From assembly GCF_024734405.1 (NCBI RefSeq), contig NZ_CP059556.1, forward strand, positions 3,720,001 through 3,784,000: a stretch of DNA of 64,000 bases, given 5' to 3'. Source of the DNA: Saccharopolyspora gregorii (lineage in GTDB: Bacteria > Actinomycetota > Actinomycetes > Mycobacteriales > Pseudonocardiaceae). Position 1 is the stretch's first letter, and every line of letters begins with the position of its first letter. This document shows positions 18,469 through 26,224 of this stretch, in pieces. Below the pieces are notes generated by a model that was not told the DNA's origin, ran no database searches, and saw only the letters and a list, made by a program, of their open reading frames with translations. The position numbers and the translations under genes are program-made.

Positions 18469-19590
18469 GTGTCCAGCAGCAACACCTCCGACCGCGCGGC
18501 GAAAGCGCTGTCCCGCCCGTTCGAGCTGGGCGGCACGACCGTGCCGAACCGCATCGCGATGGCGCCGATGACGCGCGACCTCTCCCCCGGCGGAGTGCCC
18601 GGCGCGGACGTCGCCGCCTACTACGCGCGCCGCGCCGCCGCCGGCACCGGGCTGATCATCACCGAGGGCACTTACGTGGACCACCCCTCGGCCGGGCTCA
18701 GCGACTCGATCCCGCGCTTCCACGGCGAGGACGCGCTGGCCGGCTGGAAGAACGTCGTCGCCGAGGTGCACCAGGCGGGCGGGAAGATCTTCCCGCAGCT
18801 CTGGCACGTCGGGATGGCCCGCCCCGCAGGCGCCCCGCCGTTCCCGGACGCCCCGCCGATGGGCCCGTCCGGGCTCGACCTCAAGGGCGAGGAAGCCGGG
18901 CACGCGATGACCCGGACCGACCTGGACGCGGTCGTCGAGGCGTTCGCCCAGGCCGCCGCGGACGCCGAACGCGTCGGGTTCGACGGCGTGGAGCTGCACG
19001 GCGCGCACGGCTACCTCATCGACCAGTTCCTGTGGGAGCGCACCAACCGCCGCACCGACGCCTACGGCGGCGACCCGGTGTCCCGGACCCGCTTCGCCAC
19101 CGAGGTCGTGGCCGCCGTGCGCCGGTCGGTCTCCGCCGACTTCCCCGTCGTGTTCCGCACCTCGCAGTGGAAGATGTACGACTACCAGGCGCAGCTGGCC
19201 ACCACGCCGCAGGAGCTGGAGGCCGTGCTCGCGCCGCTCGCGGAGGCCGGGGTGGACGCCTTCCACGCCTCCACGCGGCGGTACTGGCGGCCGGAGTTCG
19301 AGGGCTCCGACCTGAACCTCGCCGGGTGGACCAAGAAGCTCACCGGCAAGCCGTCCATCACGGTCGGCTCGGTGGGGCTGAACCAGGAGTTCACCGGGGC
19401 GTTCACCGGCCAGACCTCCGAGATCACCGACATCGATGCACTGGTGGAACGGCTGGAGCGCGACGAGTTCGACCTGGTCGCGGTGGGCCGCGGACTGCTC
19501 GCGGACCCGCTGTGGAGCGAGAAGGTGCTCTCCGGGCGCCTGGACGAGGTCGCCCCGTTCAGCTCCGAGCTGCTCACCTCGCTGTACTGA
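18469..19590 (+). CDS. Old Yellow Enzyme-family NADH:flavin oxidoreductase (ene-reductase)
   Basis: A 373-residue FMN TIM-barrel protein. VPNRIAMAPMTRDLSPGGVP is the N-terminal FMN-binding segment. GVELHGAHGYLIDQFLWERTNRRTDAYGG is the OYE signature with the substrate-binding HGAH motif. VGRGLLADPLW closes the phosphate site. Such enzymes reduce activated alkenes, quinones or nitro compounds with NAD(P)H. The GTG at 18469 follows GAGGAG. Divergent MerR control suggests induction by an electrophilic compound. A 13-bp hairpin terminates the gene at 19601. Confidence 0.92.
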   Translation: MSSSNTSDRAAKALSRPFELGGTTVPNRIAMAPMTRDLSPGGVPGADVAAYYARRAAAGTGLIITEGTYVDHPSAGLSDSIPRFHGEDALAGWKNVVAEVHQAGGKIFPQLWHVGMARPAGAPPFPDAPPMGPSGLDLKGEEAGHAMTRTDLDAVVEAFAQAAADAERVGFDGVELHGAHGYLIDQFLWERTNRRTDAYGGDPVSRTRFATEVVAAVRRSVSADFPVVFRTSQWKMYDYQAQLATTPQELEAVLAPLAEAGVDAFHASTRRYWRPEFEGSDLNLAGWTKKLTGKPSITVGSVGLNQEFTGAFTGQTSEITDIDALVERLERDEFDLVAVGRGLLADPLWSEKVLSGRLDEVAPFSSELLTSLY

Positions 19591-19600
19591 CCGCACGCGC

Positions 19601-19643
19601 GACGGCTCCCGCCGTTCCGGCGAACCGGAGGGCGGGAGCCGTC
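19601..19643. terminator. 13-bp hairpin with inner stem, between convergent genes
   Basis: GACGGCTCCCGCC at 19601-19613 pairs perfectly with 19631-19643, and an inner TTCCGG/CCGGA stem closes on a CGAA tetraloop. It lies ten bases after the ene-reductase stop and also faces the minus-strand Trp/Gly/His-rich gene ending at 19683. Confidence 0.85.
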
Positions 19644-19682
19644 TCGGCGATGCGTCAGGTCGTGGTCGTCAAGGCCGGGGGC

Positions 19683-19838
19683 TCACTTGCGCCAGCCGCC
19701 CCAGTGGTGGCCCCAGCCCCAACCGTGACCCCAGCCCCAGCCCCAGCCGTGGCCCCAGCCCCAGCCCCAGCCGTGGTGGTGGCGCCGGCCCCAGCCGCCG
19801 GAGCTGTGGACGAAGATGCTCTTCACTTGCATGATCAT
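19683..19838 (-). CDS. Trp/Gly/His-rich 51-residue protein of unknown function
   Basis: The protein starts MIMQVKSIFVHSSGG and then becomes an almost pure repeat of Gly, Trp and His (HGWGWGWGHG units), ending HHWGGWRK. I count eleven Trp and seven His in the last 38 residues and no acidic residue at all. The start has a GGGAAG site six bases upstream (19845-19850). An internal ATG at 19832 is an alternative. The opposite strand reads as Pro-Ala repeats with no start. It has no signal peptide and no modifying enzyme beside it. Candidates are a metal- or heme-binding peptide, a membrane-active peptide or a RiPP precursor. None is shown. Confidence 0.65.
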   Translation of the reverse strand: MIMQVKSIFVHSSGGWGRRHHHGWGWGWGHGWGWGWGHGWGWGHHWGGWRK

Positions 19839-20046
19839 TACCTGCTTCCCACGAACCCGGCAGGCGAAATCAGTTCCGTCCACCGGTGCCTCGGTGCTGC
19901 TGCGGATTCGATGGGAGTCGTTCTTCGCGGCCCCGTACGCGTCGGGTGGTCGACTCGGCGGGCCAGGCCCGGCGCGATTGCCCCCAGGTTAGCCCCGCGC
20001 GGCGCGCCGGGACCACGGGAATTCGGCCCGCACGCGGTGCGTGGCC

Positions 20047-20073
20047 GGGGGCGCCCACCTGCGCGGCGCCCCC
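20047..20073 (-). terminator. 9-bp GC hairpin after the phosphoesterase
   Basis: GGGGGCGCC at 20047-20055 pairs with GGCGCCCCC at 20065-20073 over a nine-base loop, eight bases beyond the minus-strand stop at 20081. Confidence 0.7.
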
Positions 20074-20080
20074 GCGCGGA

Positions 20081-21019
20081 TCACTCGGTGGCGTTCAGGT
20101 CCACGTCCACGGTGAAGTCGTCCTCGCCGTCGAAGTAGTTCGAGTCGTCCTCGGACGGCGAGTAGGTGTCGACGATCATCTTGCCCGCGTCCACGTCGAA
20201 CTGCAGCAGCCGCAGGTAGCCGAGCCCGCCTTCCGGGGCGCTCTGGTAGTCGGCGAGGATCTCCGGCACGGTGCGACCGCCGCCGAGGTCCTTCACGTTG
20301 TGCGTGGCACCGTGGTTGTGCCCGCACAGCACGGCCTTCACGTTGCGGTGCGGCTCGACGATCCGGTCGAAGATCTCCTGGCCCTGCTCGCTGTAGGAGC
20401 CGTCGGTCTCCAGGTACGCGTGCACGCTGATGATCACCGGGGTGTCGGGGTGCGCGGCGAGGACGTCCTCCGCCCAGGCGAAGTCCGCCTCCTGCATGTC
20501 CCAGGTCAGCGACAACATCATGACCTGCTCGCCCGCCACGTCCACGAGGTCGTAGTGCTGGCGGTTGTTCTCGAACGACTCGCCGCGCACCGGGGAGCCG
20601 GCGAACCGGTCGTCACCGAAGTAGTCCGCGTAGAGCCCGTCCACGTCGTGGTTGCCCTCCACGACGCCGTACGGGAACTTCGCGTCGTCCAGCACCTTCA
20701 TGCTGGCGTCGGCGTTCTTCCACTGGTCCTCGTCATCGGAGTCGTCCACGATGTCGCCGGTGTGCGTCGCGTAGCCGATCTTGCGCTCGGCGGCGTTGTC
20801 GACGAGCCACCGGGTCTGCGCGTCGAAGTGCTCGGGGTGGCTCTCCGAGTAGTACTGGGTGTCCGGGATCCAGGCGATCGCGGCGTCGTAGCTGCCCGGG
20901 TCGGGCAGCTCGGCGGCACGCGCACCGGGGCCCGCGAGCGCGCTGGGCGCGGCGATCGCGGTGGCGGCGGTCAGGCCGGTGGCGGCCAGGGCGATCAGCA
21001 GACGGCGGTCGGGCTTCAC
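20081..21019 (-). CDS. Secreted calcineurin-like metallophosphoesterase
   Basis: A 312-residue protein. The first about 35 residues are a signal peptide (KPDRRLL, then an Ala/Leu core ending near SALAGPGARA). PDTQ (Asp53), THTGDIVDD (Asp89), GNHD (122-125), an HAY segment and CGHNHG are the two-metal active-site motifs of the calcineurin-like fold. The very acidic C-terminus (SPSEDDSNYFDGEDDF) would suit calcium or extracellular conditions. The GTG at 21019 follows GAGGAGCC. It is monocistronic, with a terminator at 20047, and diverges from the secreted protease. Confidence 0.88.
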   Translation of the reverse strand: MKPDRRLLIALAATGLTAATAIAAPSALAGPGARAAELPDPGSYDAAIAWIPDTQYYSESHPEHFDAQTRWLVDNAAERKIGYATHTGDIVDDSDDEDQWKNADASMKVLDDAKFPYGVVEGNHDVDGLYADYFGDDRFAGSPVRGESFENNRQHYDLVDVAGEQVMMLSLTWDMQEADFAWAEDVLAAHPDTPVIISVHAYLETDGSYSEQGQEIFDRIVEPHRNVKAVLCGHNHGATHNVKDLGGGRTVPEILADYQSAPEGGLGYLRLLQFDVDAGKMIVDTYSPSEDDSNYFDGEDDFTVDVDLNATE

Positions 21020-21232
21020 TGCGGCTCCTCGGCTCGGCGTACGTCCGGCACATCGTGCCGCCGCCGCGTGGAGCCGGGCCCAAGCCGCGCCGACCCCCTG
21101 GTGAACCGCCCCTGAACACGCCGCGATCACCGGATTTCCCGGTTCTCCCGCGAACGACCGGGCGTCCGGCTGGTACGAAACCGTGACGGGACGACGACGA
21201 GGTGCGGACGAGCGCGGGACACGGTGGGGCCC

Positions 21233-22804
21233 ATGCACCTCCGAACCCGTTCCTTCGCGCTGCTCTGCGGGCTCGCGCTGACGACGGCGGTGGCGGGCGC
21301 GGTTCCCGCGTCGGCCATCGTCGGCGGCACCGAGTCCGCGGAGCCGTACTCGTTCATGGTCTCGCTCCAGTACGACCCGCCCCGCCCGGACGGGCACCGG
21401 TGCGGGGCGGTGCTCATCGCGCCGCGGTGGGCGGTGACCGCGGGCCACTGCGCCAACTCGCCGACCGGGGCGACGGCGGGCGTTCCCCGCGGCTGGCAGG
21501 TCCGCATCGGATCGCTGGACACCACCACCGGCGGCGAGGTCACCGAGGTCGACGCGTTCTACCGGCGGCACAACTCCTACGACCCGCCCGGCGAGGACAT
21601 CGCGCTGCTGCACCTGCGCGATCCCGCGCAGGCCCGGCCTGCCCGGCTCGCGGACAGCGCGCCCGCAGTCGGGGCACCCGTCCGGATCCTGGGCTGGGGT
21701 GCGGCTGCGGCCGGCTGCGGTGACTTCGACGACCCCGAGTGCTACCCCAGCACGCTGCGCGAAGCCGACACCCGGGTCGTGCCGTTCGCGGAGTGCTGGG
21801 ACGACGACGGCAGCACCTCGCCGTTGTGCATCGGTCAGGCCGAGCCGCCCGTCGGGCCGGGCATGACGGACTCCGGCGGGCCCGCCCTGGTCCGCGACGG
21901 CGACGGGTGGGCGTTGGCCGGGACGGTCATCGGACCCGGCACCAGGGGCACCGACTTCCCCGACATGTACACCGATGTCGCGGCGAACCGCGCCTGGATC
22001 GAGGGCATCGTGTCCGGGACCGACGTGCCCCCGTTCGACCCGGTCCCGAACGTGGCGGGCACGGCCGAGGTGGGCGAGTGCCACGGGTCGGTGGTGCGCA
22101 CCGCCACCGCGCGCCCGGACGATCCGGCGCTGGCGCTGACCAACGGCCACTGCCTGCCGAGCGGACGGCCCGCGCCCGGGTCCGCGGTGGTGGACCGGCC
22201 CGCCGACCTGGCGGAACCGGTCACCATCAAGGACTCCGCCGGCTACTCGCTGGCCACCTCCCGCGCGGTCCGGCTGGAGTACGCGACGATGACCGGCACC
22301 GACATCGCCCTGTACCGGCTGGACAAGACCTACGCCCAGCTGGGCGCGGAGGGCGCGACCGTGTTCCGGCTGCCCACCACCCCGCTGCGCGCCGGTGACC
22401 GGATGTTCCTGTCCCGCCTGGACGGCCGCCCGGAGTGCGCGGTGGAGGCGGTACCGCGGCACCTGCGGGAGGACGGCTACCAGCAGGACGACCCGGTGCG
22501 CTATGCCCCCAGCGACACCTGCGCCAGCAGGCCCGGCGATTCCGGCGCGGCGCTGCTGTCCCCGGACGAGCGCACGATCGTGGGCATCAACAACACCTCC
22601 AACCGCGACGGCGAGCAGTGCACGAACGACAACCCGTGCGAGGTCGACGAGAACGGGGACGTGACCGCGGTGCGGGGCCGCAGCTACGGCCAGCAGGTGC
22701 ACCTGATCTCCGCCTGCCTGGCCGCGGGCTCCCGGTGGGACGGGTCCCGGCCCGGCTGCGCGTTGCCTGCCGCAGCGCCCCCGGCCCGCTCGCCCGGCGA
22801 GTGA
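21233..22804 (+). CDS. Secreted protein with two trypsin-fold domains
   Basis: A 523-residue protein. Residues 1-28 form a signal peptide ending PASA, directly followed by IVGG, the N-terminus of an active trypsin. Domain 1 keeps the triad His72 (TAGHC), Asp122 (DIALL) and Ser214, but reads MTDSGGP where GDSGGP is expected, so the oxyanion-hole glycine is Thr. Domain 2 has its own triad: His306 (TNGHC), Asp357 (TDIALY), Ser437 (PGDSGAA). Six or more Cys could form disulfides. Tandem chymotrypsin domains are unusual. The start lacks a strong ribosome site, and GTG at 21224 is the alternative. Confidence 0.85.
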   Translation: MHLRTRSFALLCGLALTTAVAGAVPASAIVGGTESAEPYSFMVSLQYDPPRPDGHRCGAVLIAPRWAVTAGHCANSPTGATAGVPRGWQVRIGSLDTTTGGEVTEVDAFYRRHNSYDPPGEDIALLHLRDPAQARPARLADSAPAVGAPVRILGWGAAAAGCGDFDDPECYPSTLREADTRVVPFAECWDDDGSTSPLCIGQAEPPVGPGMTDSGGPALVRDGDGWALAGTVIGPGTRGTDFPDMYTDVAANRAWIEGIVSGTDVPPFDPVPNVAGTAEVGECHGSVVRTATARPDDPALALTNGHCLPSGRPAPGSAVVDRPADLAEPVTIKDSAGYSLATSRAVRLEYATMTGTDIALYRLDKTYAQLGAEGATVFRLPTTPLRAGDRMFLSRLDGRPECAVEAVPRHLREDGYQQDDPVRYAPSDTCASRPGDSGAALLSPDERTIVGINNTSNRDGEQCTNDNPCEVDENGDVTAVRGRSYGQQVHLISACLAAGSRWDGSRPGCALPAAAPPARSPGE

Positions 22805-22831
22805 CCGGGGCGAGCGGACCGACCGAACGGC

Positions 22832-23920
22832 TCAACCGAGCTCGGCGACGACCGCGTCGGTGATCTCGGTGGTCTTGGCGGTCCCGCCGACGTCGGGGGT
22901 GCGGATGCCCGCGGCGGCGGTGGCGTCGATGGCGTCGCGGAGGCGGGTCGCCTCGGCGGGCAGGCCGAAGTGGTCGAGCATCAGGGCGGCGCTGCCGAGG
23001 GCACCCGCCGGGTTCGCCAGGCCCTGCCCGGCGATGTCGGGCGCGGAGCCGTGCACCGGTTCGAACATGGACGGGAACCGGCGCTCCGGGTTCAGGTTGG
23101 CGCTGGCGGCGAGGCCCAGGCTTCCCGCCAGCGCCGAACCCAGGTCGGAGAGGATGTCGGCGTTGAGGTTGGAGGCCACCACCACCGACAGGTCCTCCGG
23201 CTTGAGCACGAACTTGGCGGCCATCGCGTCGACGAGCACGCTCTCGGTCTCCACGTCCGGGTAGTCGGCGGCGACCCGCTCGAACACCTCGTCCCACAGC
23301 ACCATGCCGTACTGCTGGGCGTTGCTCTTGGTCACCGACGACACCTTCTTGCGCGGGCGCTGCCGGGCTAGGTCGAAGGCGAAGCGGATGATGCGTTCGC
23401 AGCCGTGCTCGGTGAACAGCGCGGTCTGCAGCGCCACCTCGTTGCCGGGTCCGCGGCCGGAGAGGTTCCGCCCGCCGAGCCCCGCGTACTCGCCCTCGCT
23501 GTTCTCCCGCACCACCACCCAGTCCAGCTCGGTGTGGTCGGCCTTGCGCAGCGGCGAGGTGATGCCGGGGTGGAAGCGCACCGGGCGCACGTTGGCCCAC
23601 TGGTCGAAGTTCTGGCAGATGTTGAGCCGCAGCCCCCACAGGCTGATGTGGTCGGGCACCGACGGCCAGCCGACGGCGCCGAAGTAGAGGGCGTCGAAGT
23701 CGCGGAGCTGCTCCAGGCCGTCCGCGGGCATCATCCGCCCGGTCTCGGCGTAGTATCCGCAGCCCCACGGGAATTCGGTCCAGTCGAAGGCGAACGCGCC
23801 GCCGGAGCCCGCCGCGAGGGCGTCGAGCACGGTGCGACCGGCGGCGACGACCTCCTCGCCCACCCCGTCGGCGGGGATGGCGGCGATGCGGAAGGTGCGG
23901 GTGGCGGGTGCTGCTGGCAT
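22832..23920 (-). CDS. ttuC: Tartrate dehydrogenase/decarboxylase-type NAD-dependent beta-decarboxylating dehydrogenase
   Basis: A 362-residue member of the isocitrate/isopropylmalate dehydrogenase superfamily. FPWGCGYYAETGRMMPADGLEQLRDFDA and GAVGWPSVPDHISLWGL are characteristic of tartrate dehydrogenase (TtuC) and D-malate dehydrogenase rather than LeuB. VVRENSEGEYAG, VTKSNAQ, DAMAAKFVLKPEDLSVVVASNLNADILSDL and EPVHGSAPDIAGQG supply substrate, metal and NAD sites. Tartrate would be converted toward D-glycerate. It lies downstream of the LysR gene on the same strand and close to glycerate kinase and a dicarboxylate carrier, which fits that pathway. Confidence 0.85.
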   Translation of the reverse strand: MPAAPATRTFRIAAIPADGVGEEVVAAGRTVLDALAAGSGGAFAFDWTEFPWGCGYYAETGRMMPADGLEQLRDFDALYFGAVGWPSVPDHISLWGLRLNICQNFDQWANVRPVRFHPGITSPLRKADHTELDWVVVRENSEGEYAGLGGRNLSGRGPGNEVALQTALFTEHGCERIIRFAFDLARQRPRKKVSSVTKSNAQQYGMVLWDEVFERVAADYPDVETESVLVDAMAAKFVLKPEDLSVVVASNLNADILSDLGSALAGSLGLAASANLNPERRFPSMFEPVHGSAPDIAGQGLANPAGALGSAALMLDHFGLPAEATRLRDAIDATAAAGIRTPDVGGTAKTTEITDAVVAELG

Positions 23921-24011
23921 CGGTCACTCCTGGGGGTCGCTGCGGGCGGTGGTGGCCCGAGTGAAGCCCGGCGGCGCAGCGCGCGTCCAAGACGCGTTAG
24001 CGATGCGATGC

Positions 24012-24026
24012 ATAGGCCGGGCCTAT
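24012..24026. promoter_or_regulatory. LysR-type T-N11-A dyad upstream of tartrate dehydrogenase
   Basis: ATAGGC-CGG-GCCTAT is a perfect 6+6 dyad containing T-N11-A (24013 to 24025). It sits 92 bases upstream of the dehydrogenase start, at the end of the LysR gene. It is a candidate binding site for that regulator. Confidence 0.5.
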
Positions 24027-24035
24027 CCGCGCCGT

Positions 24036-24941
24036 TCAGCGGGCCTCGTCCAGGTAGTCGGCGGCCCGGTGCTCGCGGGCGACCGCGCGGAACGCTTCGG
24101 CGATCGGGGTGAGCGGGGCGGTGCGGCTCAGCAGCGCCACGTGCAGCCGGGCCGGGTGGTCGATGCGGGCGAGGCGCAGCCCGCAGCGCCGGGCCAGCGG
24201 CGCCCACGCGGCGGGCAGCACGGCGAGCCCCACGCCTTGCAGCACCAGCGGCAGGATCGACGTCCGGTGCGCCACTTCGGCGGCGATCCGCACCGGCACT
24301 CCCCCGGCGAGCGCGTCGTCGACGATGCCGCGCATCAGGCTGCCCGGCGGGGAGGCGATCAGCCGCGCGTCGGCGAGGTCGGCGAGCCGCACCGGATCCG
24401 CGGCGGGGAACTCATGCTCCGGGGCGCCGACGAGCAGGAAACCCTGCTCCTCCAACGGGATCACCTCGACCCCTGGCGCGCGCGGCGGCGCGGGAGCGCC
24501 GACGAGACCGAGCTCGCAGGCGCCCTGCTTGATCAGCTGCACCACCTCGTCGGCGGTGAACGCCGCGTCGGCACCGACGACGACGCCGGGGTGGCGCCGG
24601 GCGAACTCGGCGGTGAGCGCGCCGAGCGGTTCGATGCCGGGCGAGGGCATCGTGGCGAGTTCCACCCGCCCACGCAACACGCCCTTCACCGAGTCCACGG
24701 TGGCGCGCGCGGCCCGCAGGTCCCGCAGCACCTGCCGCGCCGGGCCGACGAGTTCGCGGCCCGCGTTGCTGATCACCACGCCGCGCCCGACCCGGTGGAA
24801 CAGCCGCACCCCGAGTTCGCGTTCGAGCCCGGCGATGGCCTGCGACAGCGACGGCTGCGCGAGGTGCAGCGCCTGGGCGGCGCGGCCGAATCCGTCGTGG
24901 TCGACGACGGCGAGGAAGTACTCCAGCTGCCGGGTGTCCAT
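24036..24941 (-). CDS. LysR-family transcriptional regulator
   Basis: A 301-residue protein. MDTRQLEYFLAVVDHDGFGRAAQALHLAQPSLSQAIAGLERELGVRLFHR is the LysR helix-turn-helix, followed by the linker helix and a periplasmic-binding-like effector domain. The ATG at 24941 is the position of the conserved N-terminus, and the longer upstream frame is not needed. The gene diverges from glycerate kinase and is followed on the same strand by tartrate dehydrogenase. Dyads fitting T-N11-A lie before both. It probably controls the tartrate/glycerate genes in response to the substrate. Confidence 0.92.
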   Translation of the reverse strand: MDTRQLEYFLAVVDHDGFGRAAQALHLAQPSLSQAIAGLERELGVRLFHRVGRGVVISNAGRELVGPARQVLRDLRAARATVDSVKGVLRGRVELATMPSPGIEPLGALTAEFARRHPGVVVGADAAFTADEVVQLIKQGACELGLVGAPAPPRAPGVEVIPLEEQGFLLVGAPEHEFPAADPVRLADLADARLIASPPGSLMRGIVDDALAGGVPVRIAAEVAHRTSILPLVLQGVGLAVLPAAWAPLARRCGLRLARIDHPARLHVALLSRTAPLTPIAEAFRAVAREHRAADYLDEAR

Positions 24942-24985
24942 CGGGTCGGCCTCCCGCGTCGGGCGTCGTCGCAGCGTGCGCGGCA

Positions 24986-24998
24986 TTCATTCGGTGAA
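24986..24998. promoter_or_regulatory. Possible LysR site in the LysR/glycerate kinase divergent region
   Basis: TTCATTCGGTGAA contains the TTCA/TGAA dyad with T-N11-A spacing and lies between the divergent LysR and glycerate kinase starts. The match is short and could be chance. Confidence 0.3.
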
Positions 24999-25089
24999 CC
25001 TATGGCTCGGGTAGCAACTTACTCTTGGACGCCGCGACGGCGGCCGGGCCACCGTGGTTCCCACGTTCCGGCCGGGTCGAGGAGGATTC

Positions 25090-26187
25090 ATGGGGCGGGT
25101 GCTGGTCGCGCTCGATTCGTTCAAGGGTTCGCTCGACGCGGCCACCGCCACCGCCGCCCTCGCCCGCGGGTTGCGCCGGCACCGCAGCCGGCCGGAGGTG
25201 CTGGAGCATCCGGTCGCCGACGGCGGCGAGGGCACCTTGGACGCGTTCGAGGCGGCCGGGTTCGAGCGGGTGCCGGTGCGGGTGCGCGGCCCGGTCGGCG
25301 GCGAGGTGATCACCGGTTTCGCGCACCGCGACGGCATCGCGGTCGTCGAGTCCGCGGACGCGTCCGGCCTGGGCAGGCTCCCGGGCCCGCCGTCGCGGGA
25401 GACCGCGGTGGCGGCGTCGACCTGCGGCACCGGGCAGGTGATCGCGGCCGCGCTGGACGCCGGGCACCGCGAGGTGGTGGTCGGGCTCGGCGGCAGCGCG
25501 AGCACCGACGGCGGCGCCGGGCTGCTGGCCGCGCTCACCGGGCGGGACCCGGAGCTCCCCCGGTCGGCCGAGCTCGCCGGGCTGCACGCCCGGCTGCGCG
25601 GGCCGGACGCGGCGCGGCTGGTGGTGGCCTGCGACGTGGACAACCCGCTGTGCGGGCCGCACGGCGCGGCCGCGGTCTACGGGCCGCAGAAGGGCGCCGA
25701 CGCCGCGCTGGTCGCCGAACTCGACCGGGACCTGCGGGAGTGGGCCCGGGAGCTGGCGGCCGCGACCGGGCGGGCGGTCGCGGACTCGCCCGGCGCCGGA
25801 GCGGCCGGTGGCGCCGGGTTCGCGCTGCTGGCGCTCGGCGGACGGCGGGCAGCGGGCATCGAGCTGGTGCTCGACCTGACGGGCCTCGCCGACCGACTCG
25901 CCGGCGCGGACCTCGTCGTCACCGGTGAAGGCGCGCTGGACCGGCAGACGTTGCGCGGCAAGGCACCGGCCGGGGTGGCGCGCGCCGCCCGGGACGCCGG
26001 TGTCCCGATCGTCGCCGCGGCAGGCCGGAATCGGCTGTCCACTCCGGACTTGGCGGCGGCCGGGTTCGCCGCGGCGTTCGCGCTCGCCGACCTCGAGCCC
26101 GACCCGGCGCGCTGCATGCGCGACGCCGCACCGCTGCTGGAACGGCTCGGCGCGCGCATCGCCGAACGGCTGCTCCCCCGCGGCTGA
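25090..26187 (+). CDS. Glycerate kinase (GarK/GlxK family)
   Basis: A 365-residue protein. RVLVALDSFKGSLDAATATAALARGL, HPVADGGEGTLDAF, LGGSASTDGGAGLLAALTG, CDVDNPLCGPHGAA, YGPQKGA and VTGEGALDRQTLRGKAPAGVA are the consecutive signatures of type I glycerate kinases. These phosphorylate D-glycerate to 2-phosphoglycerate. The ATG follows GAGGAGG. Thirty-seven bases separate it from the DctA-type carrier, so the two form an operon. With the tartrate dehydrogenase across the LysR gene this gives a short route from tartrate into glycolysis. Confidence 0.95.
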   Translation: MGRVLVALDSFKGSLDAATATAALARGLRRHRSRPEVLEHPVADGGEGTLDAFEAAGFERVPVRVRGPVGGEVITGFAHRDGIAVVESADASGLGRLPGPPSRETAVAASTCGTGQVIAAALDAGHREVVVGLGGSASTDGGAGLLAALTGRDPELPRSAELAGLHARLRGPDAARLVVACDVDNPLCGPHGAAAVYGPQKGADAALVAELDRDLREWARELAAATGRAVADSPGAGAAGGAGFALLALGGRRAAGIELVLDLTGLADRLAGADLVVTGEGALDRQTLRGKAPAGVARAARDAGVPIVAAAGRNRLSTPDLAAAGFAAAFALADLEPDPARCMRDAAPLLERLGARIAERLLPRG

Positions 26188-26224
26188 TCCCGGACCCCAC
26201 CCGAACGACGTGCAGGAGAGTGCA

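Noticed and set aside
19683-19834. Plus-strand Pro-Ala repeat ORF
   Set aside because: It is opposite the Trp/Gly/His-rich gene, has no start or ribosome site, and is only the reverse reading of CCCCAG repeats.
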